A stretch of DNA of 64,000 bases from Rhopalosiphum padi (lineage: Eukaryota; Arthropoda; Insecta; Hemiptera; Aphididae), in assembly GCF_020882245.1 (NCBI RefSeq), contig NC_083598.1:71677714-71741713 (forward strand). The letters are read 5' to 3'. Below the pieces are notes generated by a model. That model was not told the origin of the DNA, made no database searches, and saw only the letters and a list, made by a program, of their open reading frames with translations. The translations under genes and the position numbers were made by a program. Shown here piece by piece: positions 1-14,629 of this stretch. Position 1 is the stretch's first letter, and each line of letters opens with the position of its first letter.

Positions 1-1479
1 AATACTAAAACTATATCGTAATATCGATAATAGATCGACAATTTGTAGTAAACATATAATATTTATATTTTTGTAATCTTAGCTTCAACTTTAGTTACTG
101 GTTTCTTCTGCGATAATATTGACTGCTCATATTATAGTCATATGGTTAGTATTCTAGAATTATGGCCGGTATATTGTTGTAAAATTATAAATGATAAACC
201 ACAAAGTTAAAATAGTTATATTATTAAAAAGAACTTATTGAAAACTTTTGTGATATTTTTATGTTTATTTTTTATGACTTAATAGAACTATATCCTTGAT
301 TATGTGTGAGGATTAATTTCAATGATTTTCACATGAAAATCTTAGCTGCTAAAAAAAATCGTGGAGGGGCGTGTTCAAGTACGGACCTCCTTAGTTAAAG
401 CATTGTTTCCTTACGCACGTTTATGTTAATAGTATTCTATATAAAAAAAAAATGGGGGTTTACATTGTTAAAAATAAAACGGTTTTTTTTTTCTTTTAAT
501 GAACCGTTTACATAAGTTCAAGTAGGTAGAGCTACTAACTCAAGTTTGGTAAACTATAATATGGAAACCATTGACCGTGGTTTATTGTGAATCTCTAAGT
601 ATAACTATCATGCAATAATTGCTCTTAGGTGGTCAGGTGATTTCTTTATTGAGAAATAATAATTTTAAAATCTTTTCGGATTTACTACAAGTGTTAAATT
701 AATATATTGTATAATATTTGAAAATACATATTAGGTGTATGCGACATCAGATAGAACGTACGCGAATGCAAGGCGATCTAAAATCTTTTTACGTGAAAAA
801 ATTTTAGCATAATTTTCAGGAGTTGAACTTAACGAGCTTACACTTAATTCTTATTCTATCTTGGATTAACTTCACGATAACGAAAATAATGAAAGAAACA
901 ATATTACATATCCATTATTAAACTATACTAATTTTATATCGGCATATATATCAATACAGTAATATACCTATCTTACAAAACACAAAGGGTAAACATTTCT
1001 CAAAAAATGTTCAGTGCTTACCGGGAGGAATCGATCGTTGACCACTCCCAGAATCCACCACTATGAATATTTGGTTGGTTGATTTTTTTTAACAGCGAAG
1101 GGTGGGCTCGTTGAGTATGCTATAAAACAGATTGCAGTCGTTCTTGGTGAGGCCAGATTGGACGCCTTTACTTTATAATAGTGTAGAATATACGATTGTG
1201 CACGGTTCTTATAATGCGTATCTTTTTGAAGTGCACGATTGAGCGCGTATACCATGATAATAATACCTACCTATATTCTTTTTTCGTTCACTGTTGTGAA
1301 ATTTTCCACACACGATTGAACGTGTAACACATATAACTGCAGACGGCAGAACCGCATTTCATATATTATGAAACAATTCCATTAGACGTGTTGTGGTCTT
1401 AAATATCTCTAGTTATTATTATTATTTATTTTTCAATTATTTATTTTAGATCTCGAGTGGAGCGATCGATATTCAAAAA
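1..1479. other. AT-rich non-coding stretch
   Basis: No exon, RNA gene or recognisable transposon end was found here. Short moderately GC-rich patches occur near 360-420 and 1000-1060, without an open frame I can relate to a protein family. Confidence 0.5.
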
Positions 1480-2620
1480 TGAGAGTGGTTTTGACTTTTT
1501 GAGAATACAATTAGATCTAGTTTTTCCTTTTGAAAGGTTAAACTTAAAATTCATAATACTTGTATTTATAATCGAAAAAAAAAAACAAAAAAAAATTTAA
1601 TGAAAAAATTCAAATTTTCAACCAAACCGATTTTGTTAACTCGAAAATAATCATCCATAAATACTTGAAATGTTTGCCAAATTTTTATATTATCATTTTC
1701 TATTTAAGAAGATAAAATTTAGTTTTTTTTCTATAAATGGCGATAAAAAATTATTCACTCTATTAAAATTCTTGAAAATTAATACCAATTGGTCCCCACA
1801 AAATGTATTCTTGTATATAAATATAAAAATATGTTGGCACGATTTTTTTTATATGCATTTGAAGTTTAAAATGTTCACATAATTTGTCAATATCGCAAAC
1901 AATTGCAAATTATTTTGTAGTTAAAATTTCATAAAAACTCGTTTCTTTGTACTTAAGTTTTGAAAATGTATTACAATATTAGTAGAGCATTCACAAGTAG
2001 AGCATTCGGAAACTAAAAAATCTTAAAAATATAAATAGCCAATTATACTCAGAGATATTTTAAATTTTGACAACATTACTTATTAAAATGATAAAAAACG
2101 ATATTAATTATTTTGTTTAAAAAAATGTTTCGTGGACTTTAATGTATTTTATATTATTATAAATTTTACTATGCACAATGACATTTTTTATTTATTTTAA
2201 ACTATTATTTATGTATAGGTACTTATTAAAAATCAACTTTTACTCTTTTACATTATTTACAGAAAAAAAAATGTTATTACATTTTGAGTTATACAAGTTC
2301 TATTATTATAAGGTATAAACATATATTATTATAATAATTAAATACTAATAATATAATGAATGGAATATTTTCGGAAAAAATTATATCAACCTTACTATAA
2401 TACTTAAAGTAAAATAAATGACTTTAATAACTATATCAAAAAAACATATCACTTATTGGTGATATAGGATGATAGACAGTTTCCAGTTAAAATCGTTATT
2501 CGTAAACAATGGTATATCATTGAGTTCAAATTTAAAATACCTATAATAGTGACCCACTCGATAACTAATATACAGCAGATCAGTACCACTTATCTTACTT
2601 TTTTAAATTGAAAATGAAAA
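1480..2620 (-). repeat. Dispersed repeat family copy (reverse orientation)
   Basis: This stretch shares a series of diverged blocks with other places in the window: an 'accgattttgtt' block followed by 'aactcgaaaata', then 'tacttgaaatgtttgcc', 'taataactatatcaaaaa', and a terminal block with 'tgacccactcgataac' and 'acagcagatcagtacc'. The same blocks occur in the same order near 8720-9330 and reverse-complemented near 10090-11115. No open frame is associated, so it looks like an old non-autonomous interspersed repeat. The ends are approximate. Confidence 0.5.
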
Positions 2621-5600
2621 TCATCCAATTATCCTATCATATTATTTATATTTAATAGCATCGTCAATAAATAAATGGTTGTGCGAAATCATATAACGAT
2701 AGCAGTCTTGCATAATATAAATTATTTCGACCGTAGACAGTGAGTTTATTTGAAAAAAATATACACGTATATTACAACGTTGTACCTGCTAATTTTTGCG
2801 GTTGACCGTTTGTTTACTGGAATAAAAATATATAATTTTGTCTATTAAAAACAAATACTCAACCTTGTATCGAATAATGCAATCTGTTTCCAAACACTCT
2901 TGTGATATTCTTAGTCACTGTCGTGACGATAAGTTTGAGAATTTACTATAGTCACGCAATATTATAACATACAGGCAGCACACCATTCAGGTGTCATCTC
3001 TGCACAAATCGTATGATCTACGCGGACGTCCTAATATTCACAATGACCCCGAGACAAAGGGTATTAGAACTCTTGGGGAGTTTGCCTCGCGATACGGTTA
3101 TGTAATCTCTGTTGAATATCTATTTTCTAAGCTCAGTAGATACTCAAGAATTTGAAGCGTAATAAGTGTCACAAACTATGTCCGAGATTTTCGACAGTAT
3201 TATTATATAATAGTTCGTTTCAAATAGTGTATATTATTATGTACATATTGTACGATATGAGTACGGTGGTCAGTTCTCCTTTCGTTTTCTTGGAAAGGCG
3301 AGAGTGGTGTCAAGGGGACTCCGTAGTAGTGGTCCCGTCGAGATAGTGTCTCTTTTTCGTTCAGCCCCGTTCGGTGCTTCGGTGTTGCAATGCCACGTGA
3401 CTGTCAACTATATTATGGTTTATCAATTTACCGTGAAAATAAATGCATCGAGTATAAAATTTGAAATCTTATCATTCTTTAAATTATTAAGGTGCCTGTA
3501 GGTTTGTATATATTTGTTTTTTCTGGCCTAATAGTGTTCAAGTTAAAAAATAAATTAATAGCCTACCAAATTGTGCAAATTATTTACTAAATAGTAAAGT
3601 AAATATCGTGATTAAAAAATTTCAAAAAAATACCTATCCGTGAAATAAATTATCATGAGTAGGAATTAATTGTATATCTCATAGGTATTTAAAACTATAT
3701 ACATTTTTATACAATTACATGATATTTTGTATATTGTAGTTTTACAATAGATTCAGTATTAAACGAATACAGTTATAGCATTGTAAAAAATATGTAGATA
3801 GGTACTGTGAAATGCATACGAATTATTTTTAATGTAAAAACATATATTTTATAAATTATGATAAATTATTTTGGTACAGCGCCACAGCGATGAATAGCCC
3901 AATGTTATTATAGTCATAAATGTTATACTTTATATTATAACATCATATTTTAGTACCTATTTTGACATTAAAAATCTACCATTATAGCAAAAATGTTTGA
4001 TAGCTACAATAATAATTCATCAACGGGAATGCATTATTTAAGCAATCGGATAATGGATCGATATTTGTATTTTATTTTTACATCCGTTCATTATTAATCG
4101 ATTTATAAAAAAAAAGAGAATATCCTCTTATTCTTACACATCAAGCAAGTACAGTTTATTGTTGTGTACGCAATTGAAAAATGTTTTTTTTTATATATAT
4201 AATAATAATAAAACGTTAACTATAATATTACGAGTAAGGATTAACAATTCAAATTGAACTTATTTCGACGTAGAATAAGTACTGATAATATTATTATGTT
4301 TACACTTAACATAAATGATAAACAAACATTATTAACATTTACTAGTATAATACAATAATAATAAATTACCCGAACGAACACTCGAGCAATGAAAACGGCG
4401 GATTATTGTATGATATGAATATATTTCTCTATATAAGTGGGAAATTGTATAGAAACATAAAAACAATTATTTTCGTGTATGAATAAACTATACAACAGTA
4501 TCGCGTTATTATAATATCTTAATGATAGTTCTTGTTAGCGCAAAGTACACGGCATAATACCGAGTCATTTCAAAGTCAAGACACACTGCGTGATATAATA
4601 CAGATTTATGAAACTTGTTAAACGTACAACTTTTAAAGTGCTAATATGAACTACATTATATATTTATGTACGTGTGTCTCGGAGGTCCCACTAAGCAACA
4701 TGACTTTGTTACTCGTCCGGGACCTAAATGCAACGAGAAAAGTTTGACGTGTACAGAAAAAAAAACACCACCAGCCACCAGGTTATTGGATAAGACGCGT
4801 AATGACCGGCAAATAACCCCGAACATCTGTCTCGGAAACGATAAACTTTTCATTTAATATTCGTATAGCACTATTGCACACACAACTGTTACACGACGAT
4901 AAGTTTATCATGTAGATACGTCTTGAATAAATAGAAGTGTATTCAAACAAAGCAATTTCGCGGCATAGGTATACGTACTACGTACAATGTACGTAGGTAT
5001 ATGCAATATATGTGCGCGTAGCCATACAATATATTATACTATACATACGTTGGCATCTAAAAGGTGGACCGTAAAATATAAACGCAATCGTAAAAACAAA
5101 TCGTTTAGTATTCACTACTTTAAATTGAAAATGTACCTACGTTGCGGTGTATATAACAATAAAACCCCATAGAATCATACGTGGGATTTCGGGTGGCTGC
5201 AGCATAAAACGTAGTAACTTTTTGCAGGCGGTTTCACCTTAATGTAATCCTCTAAAACCTCCGCGTGCAAACAATATTGTCCTCCGTAGAAGAGTTTCGC
5301 AAAAATATGACGTAGGTAAACACGTTTTATATAGGTATACAATTAATTAAATATACACTACGGTGAAACTGTATACGAAAGGAGATACCGGAAACATCGA
5401 TGTTGAATAGCATTTGATCCTAAACAGCTGCGGGAAATACAATTTTATTATCCGTCGTTTTCTTATTATGTTTCTTTGAGAAATTCATTATCTACATATC
5501 TGCATAATAACTATATTTTTTTTTAAATACGAAAAGTTTTTGCTTTTAGTTGTTATAAGATTATAAATTTAATCAAAATAAATTATACATTTCTTTAAAA

Positions 5601-8600
5601 TATACATAATAATTAAACGATTATTATATGGATGTATTTATACGCAAATAACAAATTAGAAAAACTTTGATTTCAATTATTTTTGTACTTATATATATAT
5701 TATATACGTATAGAATAAAACAATGTTTTTATTTTAATTAATTACATACACTTCGTAAATCACAATCTAAGACCCGCGGTAACGCAATTGTTATCGTAGC
5801 TGTAGTCTACCCTAAACCGGCTAAACAGTTGGCAAAAACATTGTAAACTTTACATACGTAAATAAGTAGAAACTGACATGAACGCATAACGTAAAAACAA
5901 AGGAAATACACCATCCTAACTATTGTTATTATTTATTAGTCTAATGCATTCGGAATTGTTGCACATCATCTGAATCACTCGAAATATTCGCTATATAACA
6001 TTAATTGTGGCGTAAAGTTATCTTCAAACCTACATTTCGATGTAATGAAAAAATGATAACGTGAAATCAGATTACACGATACAATGGTTTATTCAATGTA
6101 GCTTGTGTTCGTAAACCACAATCGACGATCCGGTTTTAGGCTATACATTTAGAGGTATACGATTCTGAAGCTAATTTTCATTATAATAATCGACGGTAGC
6201 TTAGCATATAATTATTATTCGCATAGTTGTTGGTGTATTGAATTCCGAGGTGTGCTTAAACACTGGCTTCTGCTTAGGTGTCAATGGGAAGGGATGTTTT
6301 TTTACGGCTATCAATATTTAGAGCGAAGGTTTGATTTTGCTTCGGTCGCATGACGGCCAACGATACTACCAGACGAAAAGACGAAAAGACGACGAAGAAG
6401 AAAAAAGGAAATAAATAAACTTTAAGAAGACACCGGCGTTTTCCATTAGAATTATAATATTCTACCTGCTTCTGCAAACAATACTAACTCGCAAGACGAC
6501 TATATTGATCGAGCTGACTTGCTGTGATTTCCTTTTGGAGTATACTTAGTACCTACGCTGTTATTCAACTGCGACCCTAATTATGATTTACCACGAATCG
6601 TGATTATCATGGTAACATTCTGATTATCAAAGTCGAATAACATGGTATTCCATTAACCCCTAGAGTTACGACCACTGTCTTGGCGAACAACACATTATCG
6701 GTTAGAGGGTATATCATAATGCGTGGTACAAAATAAATATATATGCGCATTGCACCTGTTATACTGGACACTACCCAAGTTATTCAACGATGACGCGCCT
6801 GATGTCAAATTACTCAAATTGACAACACCACTGTGTTCTAAATGTATTTTATGTATAGTAAACACTATAACGTGCATATGTATGTATGTGTGTTAGTGAA
6901 CAACAATATGCATATTATATTTGATCGCGGTACAGTGCCACAGAGAGTGGTAAATAAAAAAGTCGTCATCGTTTAAGACATCAAAAAATTTAGATAGAAA
7001 TGTCTATTTTCTTCTATTTTGAACACATATTCAATGTCAAATGTGGGAAAATATACATAATTAGACAACAGACGTCCAGTTACGACACAGTTTGTTATCA
7101 AAAACCGAATTAATATAACAATAATATTACCACCTGTGCGCATATGATTGTAGTAATAGAAATTTGATGAGACATTTAGGAATTTTGAAAATTCTCGAGT
7201 GAATTCACATGTTCATAAAAAAAATTGGAATCAAATGTTTTCACAAAAACTAAAATATTCTAAAATGCTTAAGTGAAAATTAATATTTTAGAATGTTTTT
7301 GCTTTTCTTCTTAAAAATTAAACAATATGTTATAATTATTATAGATAAGTGATTTTACATTTTAACCATCGATATTATTACTATCCAATTAAGTGTAACA
7401 AAAAAAAAAAACCTTGAATATTTTTTTTGTAAAATACATTTTATAGGTATCCCTCTCCCCCCTCCAAAACAAAAAAATCATGATTATCCTTCAAGATGAG
7501 AAAAATTCTTTTATCAATGCAATTTGTATTTATATAAATCATGTTATTAATACACATAAATTACTATAGTTGTTTTTTACTTATTCGACAACTAATATTT
7601 AATTAAAAACGAAAAAAAATTCTATCTCATGAGTGTTATTAATCTTATTTAAGCGGCCAAACTTAAATTTAATTAAAAATGAACTCAACTTTGCCTAAAG
7701 TTGATCGAAGTCTGTCATCAAAACTTTATCAGTTTACCAATGCAAAATAAACTGCAATCAAGTTAAACTCATCATTTGGGTACAACAATTAATTATACTT
7801 TACTTCATTCACATATAGTTTTGGGTACTATATTTATAAAATTTTTACATACCTAATATTTTATATAAGTATATTCAAAATGTGCGTACTAACTTTTTAT
7901 AAAACAAAACAACAGTTTTTCTATTAAATTATGAAATTCGTAGCAATTTAGTTCGTTGTTCGGAATTTGATGGTATCACTATCATTTCGGTCGGGATTAA
8001 TATTGTATGATGAAAAAAGTTGTTATACCTAAGTAAGTGGATATTTATATAATTATTTCAATGGGTACTTATTAAACTGGAGGGTTTTATTTTTAAATCA
8101 GTACTCAATAGAATTATCATACTCAAATTATAACAATGATTCAGTGTGTAGGTATTAATTTTAAATATTTTACAATTCATAAATAAAGTAAATTTAGCTT
8201 CAAGATAATATAAAACACAATTTTACCGAAAGATGTTTTTTATAACAAATAATAAAAATAAAGGTAAAGGTATTATTATGATAACACACTTACATTTATA
8301 TTAAAAAGTTAGAGCATACAACCAGATGCAAATGAATTTGTATTTTCATTGATGGTATACATATTAAAATTTAAAACTAAGCATCAGGAATCTTACACTT
8401 GCAATTGGAATAGTGCCAATCATAACAAGAATTATAAGCTACAGGAAACTACAAAAAAATATATATTTATCCAACAATAATATTTTAATTTGGCATCACT
8501 TCCTATCATGCAACGTGGAATTTTGTTAAATGACCAGTCACGGTTACCATGCAAATAGCTGAATATATATATATTTATATAATTTTTTTTTTAAACAATA

Positions 8601-8719
8601 GCTCAAAGAAATTCTATGGTAAAAATGTTCAGTATAGACGTTGACACAAAACAAAAATATTTTAAATTAGTTCATAACATATTTTTATTAATAATCTTTA
8701 ATTTTTAAATTTTGAACGG
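2621..8719. other. Non-coding stretch, partly less AT-rich
   Basis: No exon chain was found on either strand. Patches at about 3000-3420, 4660-4850, 5150-5420 and 6250-6900 have higher GC than the surroundings and could be regulatory or decayed sequence. The small open frames there overlap on opposite strands and lack family motifs. A pyrimidine-rich run near 7450-7465 resembles part of the dispersed repeat family. Confidence 0.4.
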
Positions 8720-9330
8720 ACGGTGAATATATTTATTTTATAATGATGTGTGTCCTTTTTCTGTCTACCATCACATTTAGGGCAATAAAGCTGCTGCGAT
8801 TTTAAAAAATATGGGTAGTAAAGTGGTTCTACTTAAAAGTAAATATTCCCAATACTTGTTTTAATAATCGGGAAAAACAAAAAAAAAAAATTAAGAAAAA
8901 AACGGGAATTTTACATGAATTTATAATTTTTGACAAAATCGATTTTGTTTTATGGTGTAACTCAAAAACAAATAACGCTATAATTACTTGAAATTTTCAG
9001 CAAATATTTATAATATTAATTTCATTGAATGATAAAATGTTCAACATTTTTAACCCTTATTGAGTTATTTAAGGGCATGACAAATTTTCATTTCTTTTTA
9101 ACTACCTACTACTACTATTAAAAGTAAAATAAATTATTTTAATAATTATGAAAATAAAAAAACATATCATGAAATATAATCTAATAGATCGTCTCCGCTC
9201 AGAATTGTTTATCGTATACAATGATAAATCATTGAATTTAGATTTAACAGCCCCATAATTTTATTCTAATCGACACCTAATGAACAGCAAAGCGGTACCC
9301 ATAACTTACCTACCTTTTTTAATTTATCAA
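8720..9330 (-). repeat. Dispersed repeat family copy (reverse orientation)
   Basis: The copy contains the block 'aatcgattttgttttatgg' followed by 'gtaactcaaaaacaaataac', then 'tacttgaaattttcagc', and ends with 'gatcgtctccgctcagaatt', 'atgataaatcattgaattta' and 'aacagcaaagcggtaccc'. The terminal blocks match, reverse-complemented, the start of the copy at 10090. Boundaries are approximate. Confidence 0.55.
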
Positions 9331-10089
9331 TGTTTTTTTTTAGCTACGTAATAATGAATTATTATCAATATTTAATTAATTTCCTTTTGTTTAAAACATT
9401 ACAAACAAATTATACTGTACTCCTTTTTTTATTCGTTTTGAACAATACAGTTTTAAATATTTAATATAATTTGATTTTGAACAATTTTTATTGTGTAAAA
9501 TAATATATAAGTACCTTTTTTATTCTTATATCAAAGTATCTTTTTCGTGGCTTAGAATTTAAAAATATTTTTTTATTAGCAAGTTTTAATAAATATAAAC
9601 TATATAATAAGCATCATGATTCACCAAGCATTCTTGTCCCAATTGTTTCCTTTAATAATTATGTATTCATTCAAATTCAAATTTTTTAATTTTTAATTAC
9701 CTATTCATAAACGCTATATTTTTATGCCATTTAAAAAGTGTGGTAATACAATTTTAATTTTTTAAAATTAATATCACTACTTTTTATTGTAAATTGTCTA
9801 GCAAATCCATTTATTATTTTAAGGAGTTAAGCATATTTGCTGAATCAGCCTGTAAATAACAAAATTATAAATTAACTCAATCTTTATAATTAATTGGTTA
9901 TCATACTATTATATTATTTAATTTAAATGTGTATAGATAATGTAATATCGTATTAATTTATTATGATCTTATGACTAATTATGAAAATCTAAAATTATTT
10001 TAGACATTATCATACTGAATTAATATTTACGGAGTGTTGTTGAATAAAATATAGTAAAGAATATTTCTAATTTTTAATTATAAAAAGGC
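9331..10089. other. AT-rich non-coding stretch between two inverted repeat copies
   Basis: No gene signal. This spacer lies between two copies of the same dispersed repeat in opposite orientation, so the 8720-11115 region is a large imperfect inverted arrangement. Confidence 0.45.
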
Positions 10090-11115
10090 AAATAAGTGAG
10101 TACCCCCTAGTTATACATTAGGTATCGAATGGGTCACAGTTATGGGTGTATTAAATTTGAATTCAATGATCATTGTAAATGAAAAACGATTCTGAGCGGA
10201 GACGGTTTGTCAGAATGTCAGCTTGTATTACTAAGTATATTTAATGATATGTTCTTTTGATATAACTATTAAAGTCATTTATTTTAATTTAAGTATCACA
10301 ATAAGTTTATATAATTTTTTCCGAAAATATTGCAATTATTATATTATTATTATTATTATTTAATTATTATGATAATATGTGTTTATACCATATTTTATCA
10401 ACTTAAACAACTCAAAATGTAATATTACCTTTCTGTAAATGCCGTAAACATTAAAAATAAATTCATAGTATATAATATAGACAACATCTTAAAATAAATC
10501 AAAAATGCCATGACGTATATTAAAATCCATAATTATATAATATACGCTAAAGTTTTAAGTCACCACGAATAATGTTTTTGATTTATAACAAAATAATTTA
10601 CATCGTTATCAATTGTTAAAATACGTAATTTTATTCAAATTTGAACTTCTTTAAATGCTTAAAAAAAAATTGTGTGTATATATTTTTAATAATTTCATAC
10701 GCATGTTATAATAACTTCTTTTGGATCTTGTATTAAATATTTAATAATTTTGACCAATCAAATATTTTTTAATAAATAATTTATAAGAAAAAACTAAAAA
10801 AAAAAATAAAAAGTTTCTCATGTCTATAAATAGCTTAAAAAAAGTCAATATATTTTTTAAATTGTACCATATATATAAATAATACAATAACCACAGTTAA
10901 AAACAATTAAGGCTCTTAACAATAAAACTGTTTAATTGGAATAACTAATTTTCAGAGTTTCAGTATTTTTCAAAAAGCTTTATTGTGCTGAAACTTACTT
11001 TTAATAAATATAAGATCCGTTTAATAATAAGTTTTAATAAATTTCGACATATACGTAAAAATAGTGTATGAATATTTTTGAAAATTTATAATGTGATAAG
11101 ACATTTTCAAAAAGT
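10090..11115 (+). repeat. Dispersed repeat family copy (forward orientation)
   Basis: It starts with 'gtaccccctagttatacatt' and 'cgaatgggtcac', then 'aaacgattctgagcggagac' and 'ggtttgtcag', and further in carries 'gtctataaatagcttaaa', which is also present at 24640-25145. Two recognisable ends with an AT-rich interior suggest a copy of about 1 kb, reading opposite to the copies at 1480 and 8720. Confidence 0.55.
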
Positions 11116-12599
11116 AATCTTCAGATTTATTTTGTTCTTAATCACAATAGGATTTTTATCAATTATATAACTATATCATATAATGCATACAAAATGAATA
11201 ATATCTTAAAAGAATATTATACTGCAGAATGTCATATCATTACTTACTCCGTGGACTACGTGCATCTTTTTAAGTGTAAATACCATTTATATTTTTTATA
11301 CAATACAATTTGTTTTCATTTTAATACATTGTTGTTTAAATTTTCTAACGAGAAATTAATTTAATACTGCGTTACCAAAAAAGTTATTAAAGTTCAACAG
11401 TTCAAACGTTGGTCGTGAATAGTTTCGATTTAATAAAAATAATTAAATTAATAAATGAAATATTAAAAACCAAATATGAGTTATGACCGAATAAAACAAT
11501 GTTCAGAGTTTTTATTTAATTTTAGTAGATACCAAACATATTTTAACTTTATCGTACTGTTTATTTAACAAAACTTAAAAGAAATTTATATATACATTAT
11601 ATACTTCACCAAACGAATCTACAAATACTAAGTAATTATACAGCTATGCACATATCATTTAAAAAATATGTATAACACCCATCATTTTTTTGTTTAACAA
11701 AAGTTATAAATTAAATAACTGCGTAATAATATTATTTTAAAATTATAAATAAAAAAAATATTGGTAATTTATATTTGTGTTGATATTCAATGGGTATACA
11801 TATAGATTACACACATTTCAAAAGATCTTCATAATAATAGTTAATACATAAATTATTATTATTTGTAAATAAATTTCGTTTGTGATAATAATGAAGTACC
11901 TACAAACAAAATTTGAACAATGCCTTTTGTAGACTTATACTCTCAATTGATATATTTATATTAAAATCTAGTCATTAATTCCAAATTCAATTTCAACACG
12001 TTTTTTGAGTCAAAGTTTCTTTTATACTTATATAATTAGAGTAACATTCAACATAGAATTTGCTAAAATAAAATGTTCTAACGTTCAAAATTATATTGTA
12101 TAAGATGAACAACTTGTTTTTATACAATATAGATCCAAAATAATGATTTCCATGAAAATATCAATCTCATTTATAACAACAATTATTAGTAAAATATATT
12201 ATAAGTAGTACCTATTTATGTTATAAAATTACTAGAACTATCACTATTTGTGAACCTCCCTCTCTATATGAACACTTTTACTGAAATAAACACTATGCTA
12301 TTAACAGTATAAACAATTGTTATGGTTAATAACTAATAACTATAAATATAACATAATATGATATGTCAACTGTAAAATACCATTTATTAAGAAGACAAAT
12401 GAATCTGAGTCTCATATTATTAATAAAGAATAATTAATTATCTATTTAGATTTTTTTATACTTTCTCATACAATTAATTAATACAATTTCAATCATTTTT
12501 AATTTTTGGATACATACTCACCAAAATTTTGTAGAGGTACCTTAATTAATTTGTATTTTCACTCAAGTATTTTATTGATAAAATAATTAATTTGACAGA
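11116..12599. other. AT-rich non-coding stretch
   Basis: Nothing recognised: no exon with splice sites, no tRNA-like fold, no clear terminal inverted repeat. Confidence 0.5.
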
Positions 12600-13220
12600 A
12601 ATATTCTTATAAATAGCTTAAAATTAGTCGCAATTTTTTAAAAATAAAATCGTGTATAAAAAAAAAATAATTAAAATAAAAGTGAAATATTTCAAGCTTC
12701 AACAATTAATATTTTTTTAATTAAAACATAATAACAAAAATAGTTTGAGAAAAAATCATTATTTTACGTATGAATATTATACAATTTCATCGTAATTAAA
12801 ACTTCAAATGCTCATAAAAAATTAATGTGGCTTTATTCTTGATTTTGTTTTTAATTCAAATTAGAAAACCTCATGGAGATAAAATTTTCAAGCTTTACCT
12901 AGACTTAAGTAAATTTTTTAACAACATTAATGGAAAAAAAACCAAAAGGCTTAAATTTTTATAAAGAGCTCAAAAAACAAAAATATTTGGATTAGAACTA
13001 ACATAAATACGCAATGAAAATTTCAAGTATCTACGGTTATACGTTTTTGAATTATTAAGTACCAAAAAATCGATTTTATTAAATATTAGTGTTGCGTAAA
13101 TATTTCTGGTTTCTTTCATATTATCTATTAGTTTTCTAAGATTATTAAGAAAAATACACAAGTTTTTCTACTTTTATATTTTGACCTCTCGAAGTACCCA
13201 CTAGATCAAATTTGATATAA
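12600..13220 (+). repeat. Dispersed repeat family copy (forward orientation)
   Basis: The blocks 'ataaatagcttaaaat', 'aaaaaatcgattttatt' and 'tttgacctctcgaagtaccc' followed by 'actagatcaaattt' occur in the same order as in the copy at 24640-25145. No coding capacity. Boundaries are approximate. Confidence 0.5.
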
Positions 13221-13983
13221 AATACTCTTATTATTTTTTACGTTTAAAATATAAAACATTATTCAATTTAATATGATAAAAATAGTTACTTTGAATAATC
13301 TTTTTGGTCATTTTTTAAATTATGATACATATAAAAAAATATTTAAGAATCATTTCAAAAACCTTGGTACGCACGATAATATTAAATCCCTGTGATATTA
13401 ACTCAAAAAAATTGTTCATATTTTATACTAAAAATCATTATTTATCAACCATACTTCACTTTTTTTTACAAAATTTAATTTGACAGAGTAAAAAAAAAAA
13501 TAATGGTAATAAAAAATGTAAAAACCATGTGGTCACTTTAACTTTACAACCACTATATTATATTCTTCGTGTGATAATGTTATTAAATCTCATAGAATGT
13601 ATATTCACCTAGAGAATTTAAATTTATTTTGAACATTATGATACAAAGCTTTAAAATATATTCACATGTATAACAGAACGAAGAAGAAATTTTTATCATT
13701 ATTAGCATTAGTTTTCAATATGGCTCAATAGTATATAATTATTAAGCAATAGCTAGTATTATTATTTTTATTATTATATTTATCAGGATTCATAATTTTC
13801 TTAGATATGTTTTAAAAACAATTAGTTTATAATATTGTTGGTTTTTCTTTAGTTTTCTTTCGTTATTAACTATATTATATTATGTACCTCAAATGTTAAT
13901 GTCAAAAATAATTTATAATATATTTATATTATAAAATTATTAATATGTATTCGTATAATTTAATGTCATATACCAAGAAGGTA
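13221..13983. other. AT-rich non-coding stretch
   Basis: No gene or element recognised up to the start of the foldback element at 13984. Confidence 0.5.
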
Positions 13984-14629
13984 TACAGGGTGTCCCGTGA
14001 GGATTTATCCATTGCGATATCTCCTGAAATAATGGAGATGTCATAATCATGATTTTTTAATAAAATTCACAGGGACAAAAACTAAAAATATTTCATGTTT
14101 TAATTTATTTTAATGTTTTAGTAAAAAAGTAAAAAAATATATTTTTTTATTTAATTATTTTCAAAAAAATTTAAGATAACCATTTTTAAGAGTTGTAACA
14201 TTTTAATTTCATTAATCTCCTGATTTTTAATATTTTTTCTAGTTTTGAAAAACTGGGAATTATATTACGATAGTTATGTCATTGTATCAGACAAATGGCC
14301 CGCGTACTAGTACTGCCGGCGATAGCTTTCAGTGTTAATTCCCAGTTTTCTCAAAACTAGAAAAAATATTAAAAATCAGGAGATTAATATGAAATTAAAA
14401 TGTTAAAACGTCAATATTTTCATAAAAATAAACTCTATAAAATGGCTATCTTCATTTTTTTTGAAAATAATTAGGTAAATAAAAAAATATATATTTTAAC
14501 TTTTTTACGAGTTAATGTCCTTAACTAGGGTTCTTGGTCTCTATGAATCTGATTAAAAAACCAGAATTATAATATCTCCATTATTTCAGGAGATATCGCA
14601 ATGGATAAATCCTTACGGGACACCCTGTA
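13984..14629. mobile_element. 646-bp foldback MITE, mariner-like TA ends
   Basis: The element begins TACAGGGTGTCCCGTGAGG and ends with the reverse complement (CCTTACGGGACACCCTGTA). The inverted repeats extend almost to the middle: 'tctcctgatttttaatat' and 'agttttgaaaaactggga' on the left recur inverted on the right, leaving a loop of roughly 70-80 bases near 14265-14335 as the only unpaired centre. TA at both ends fits the TA target site of Tc1/mariner transposons. No transposase frame is present, so it is a non-autonomous foldback element. The two arms differ by scattered substitutions and short indels, so it is not recent. Confidence 0.85.

Noticed and set aside
4656..4857. Paired opposite-strand open frames with plausible amino-acid mix
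   Set aside because: Both strands are open over the same bases, with no splice partners and no known motif; most likely chance.
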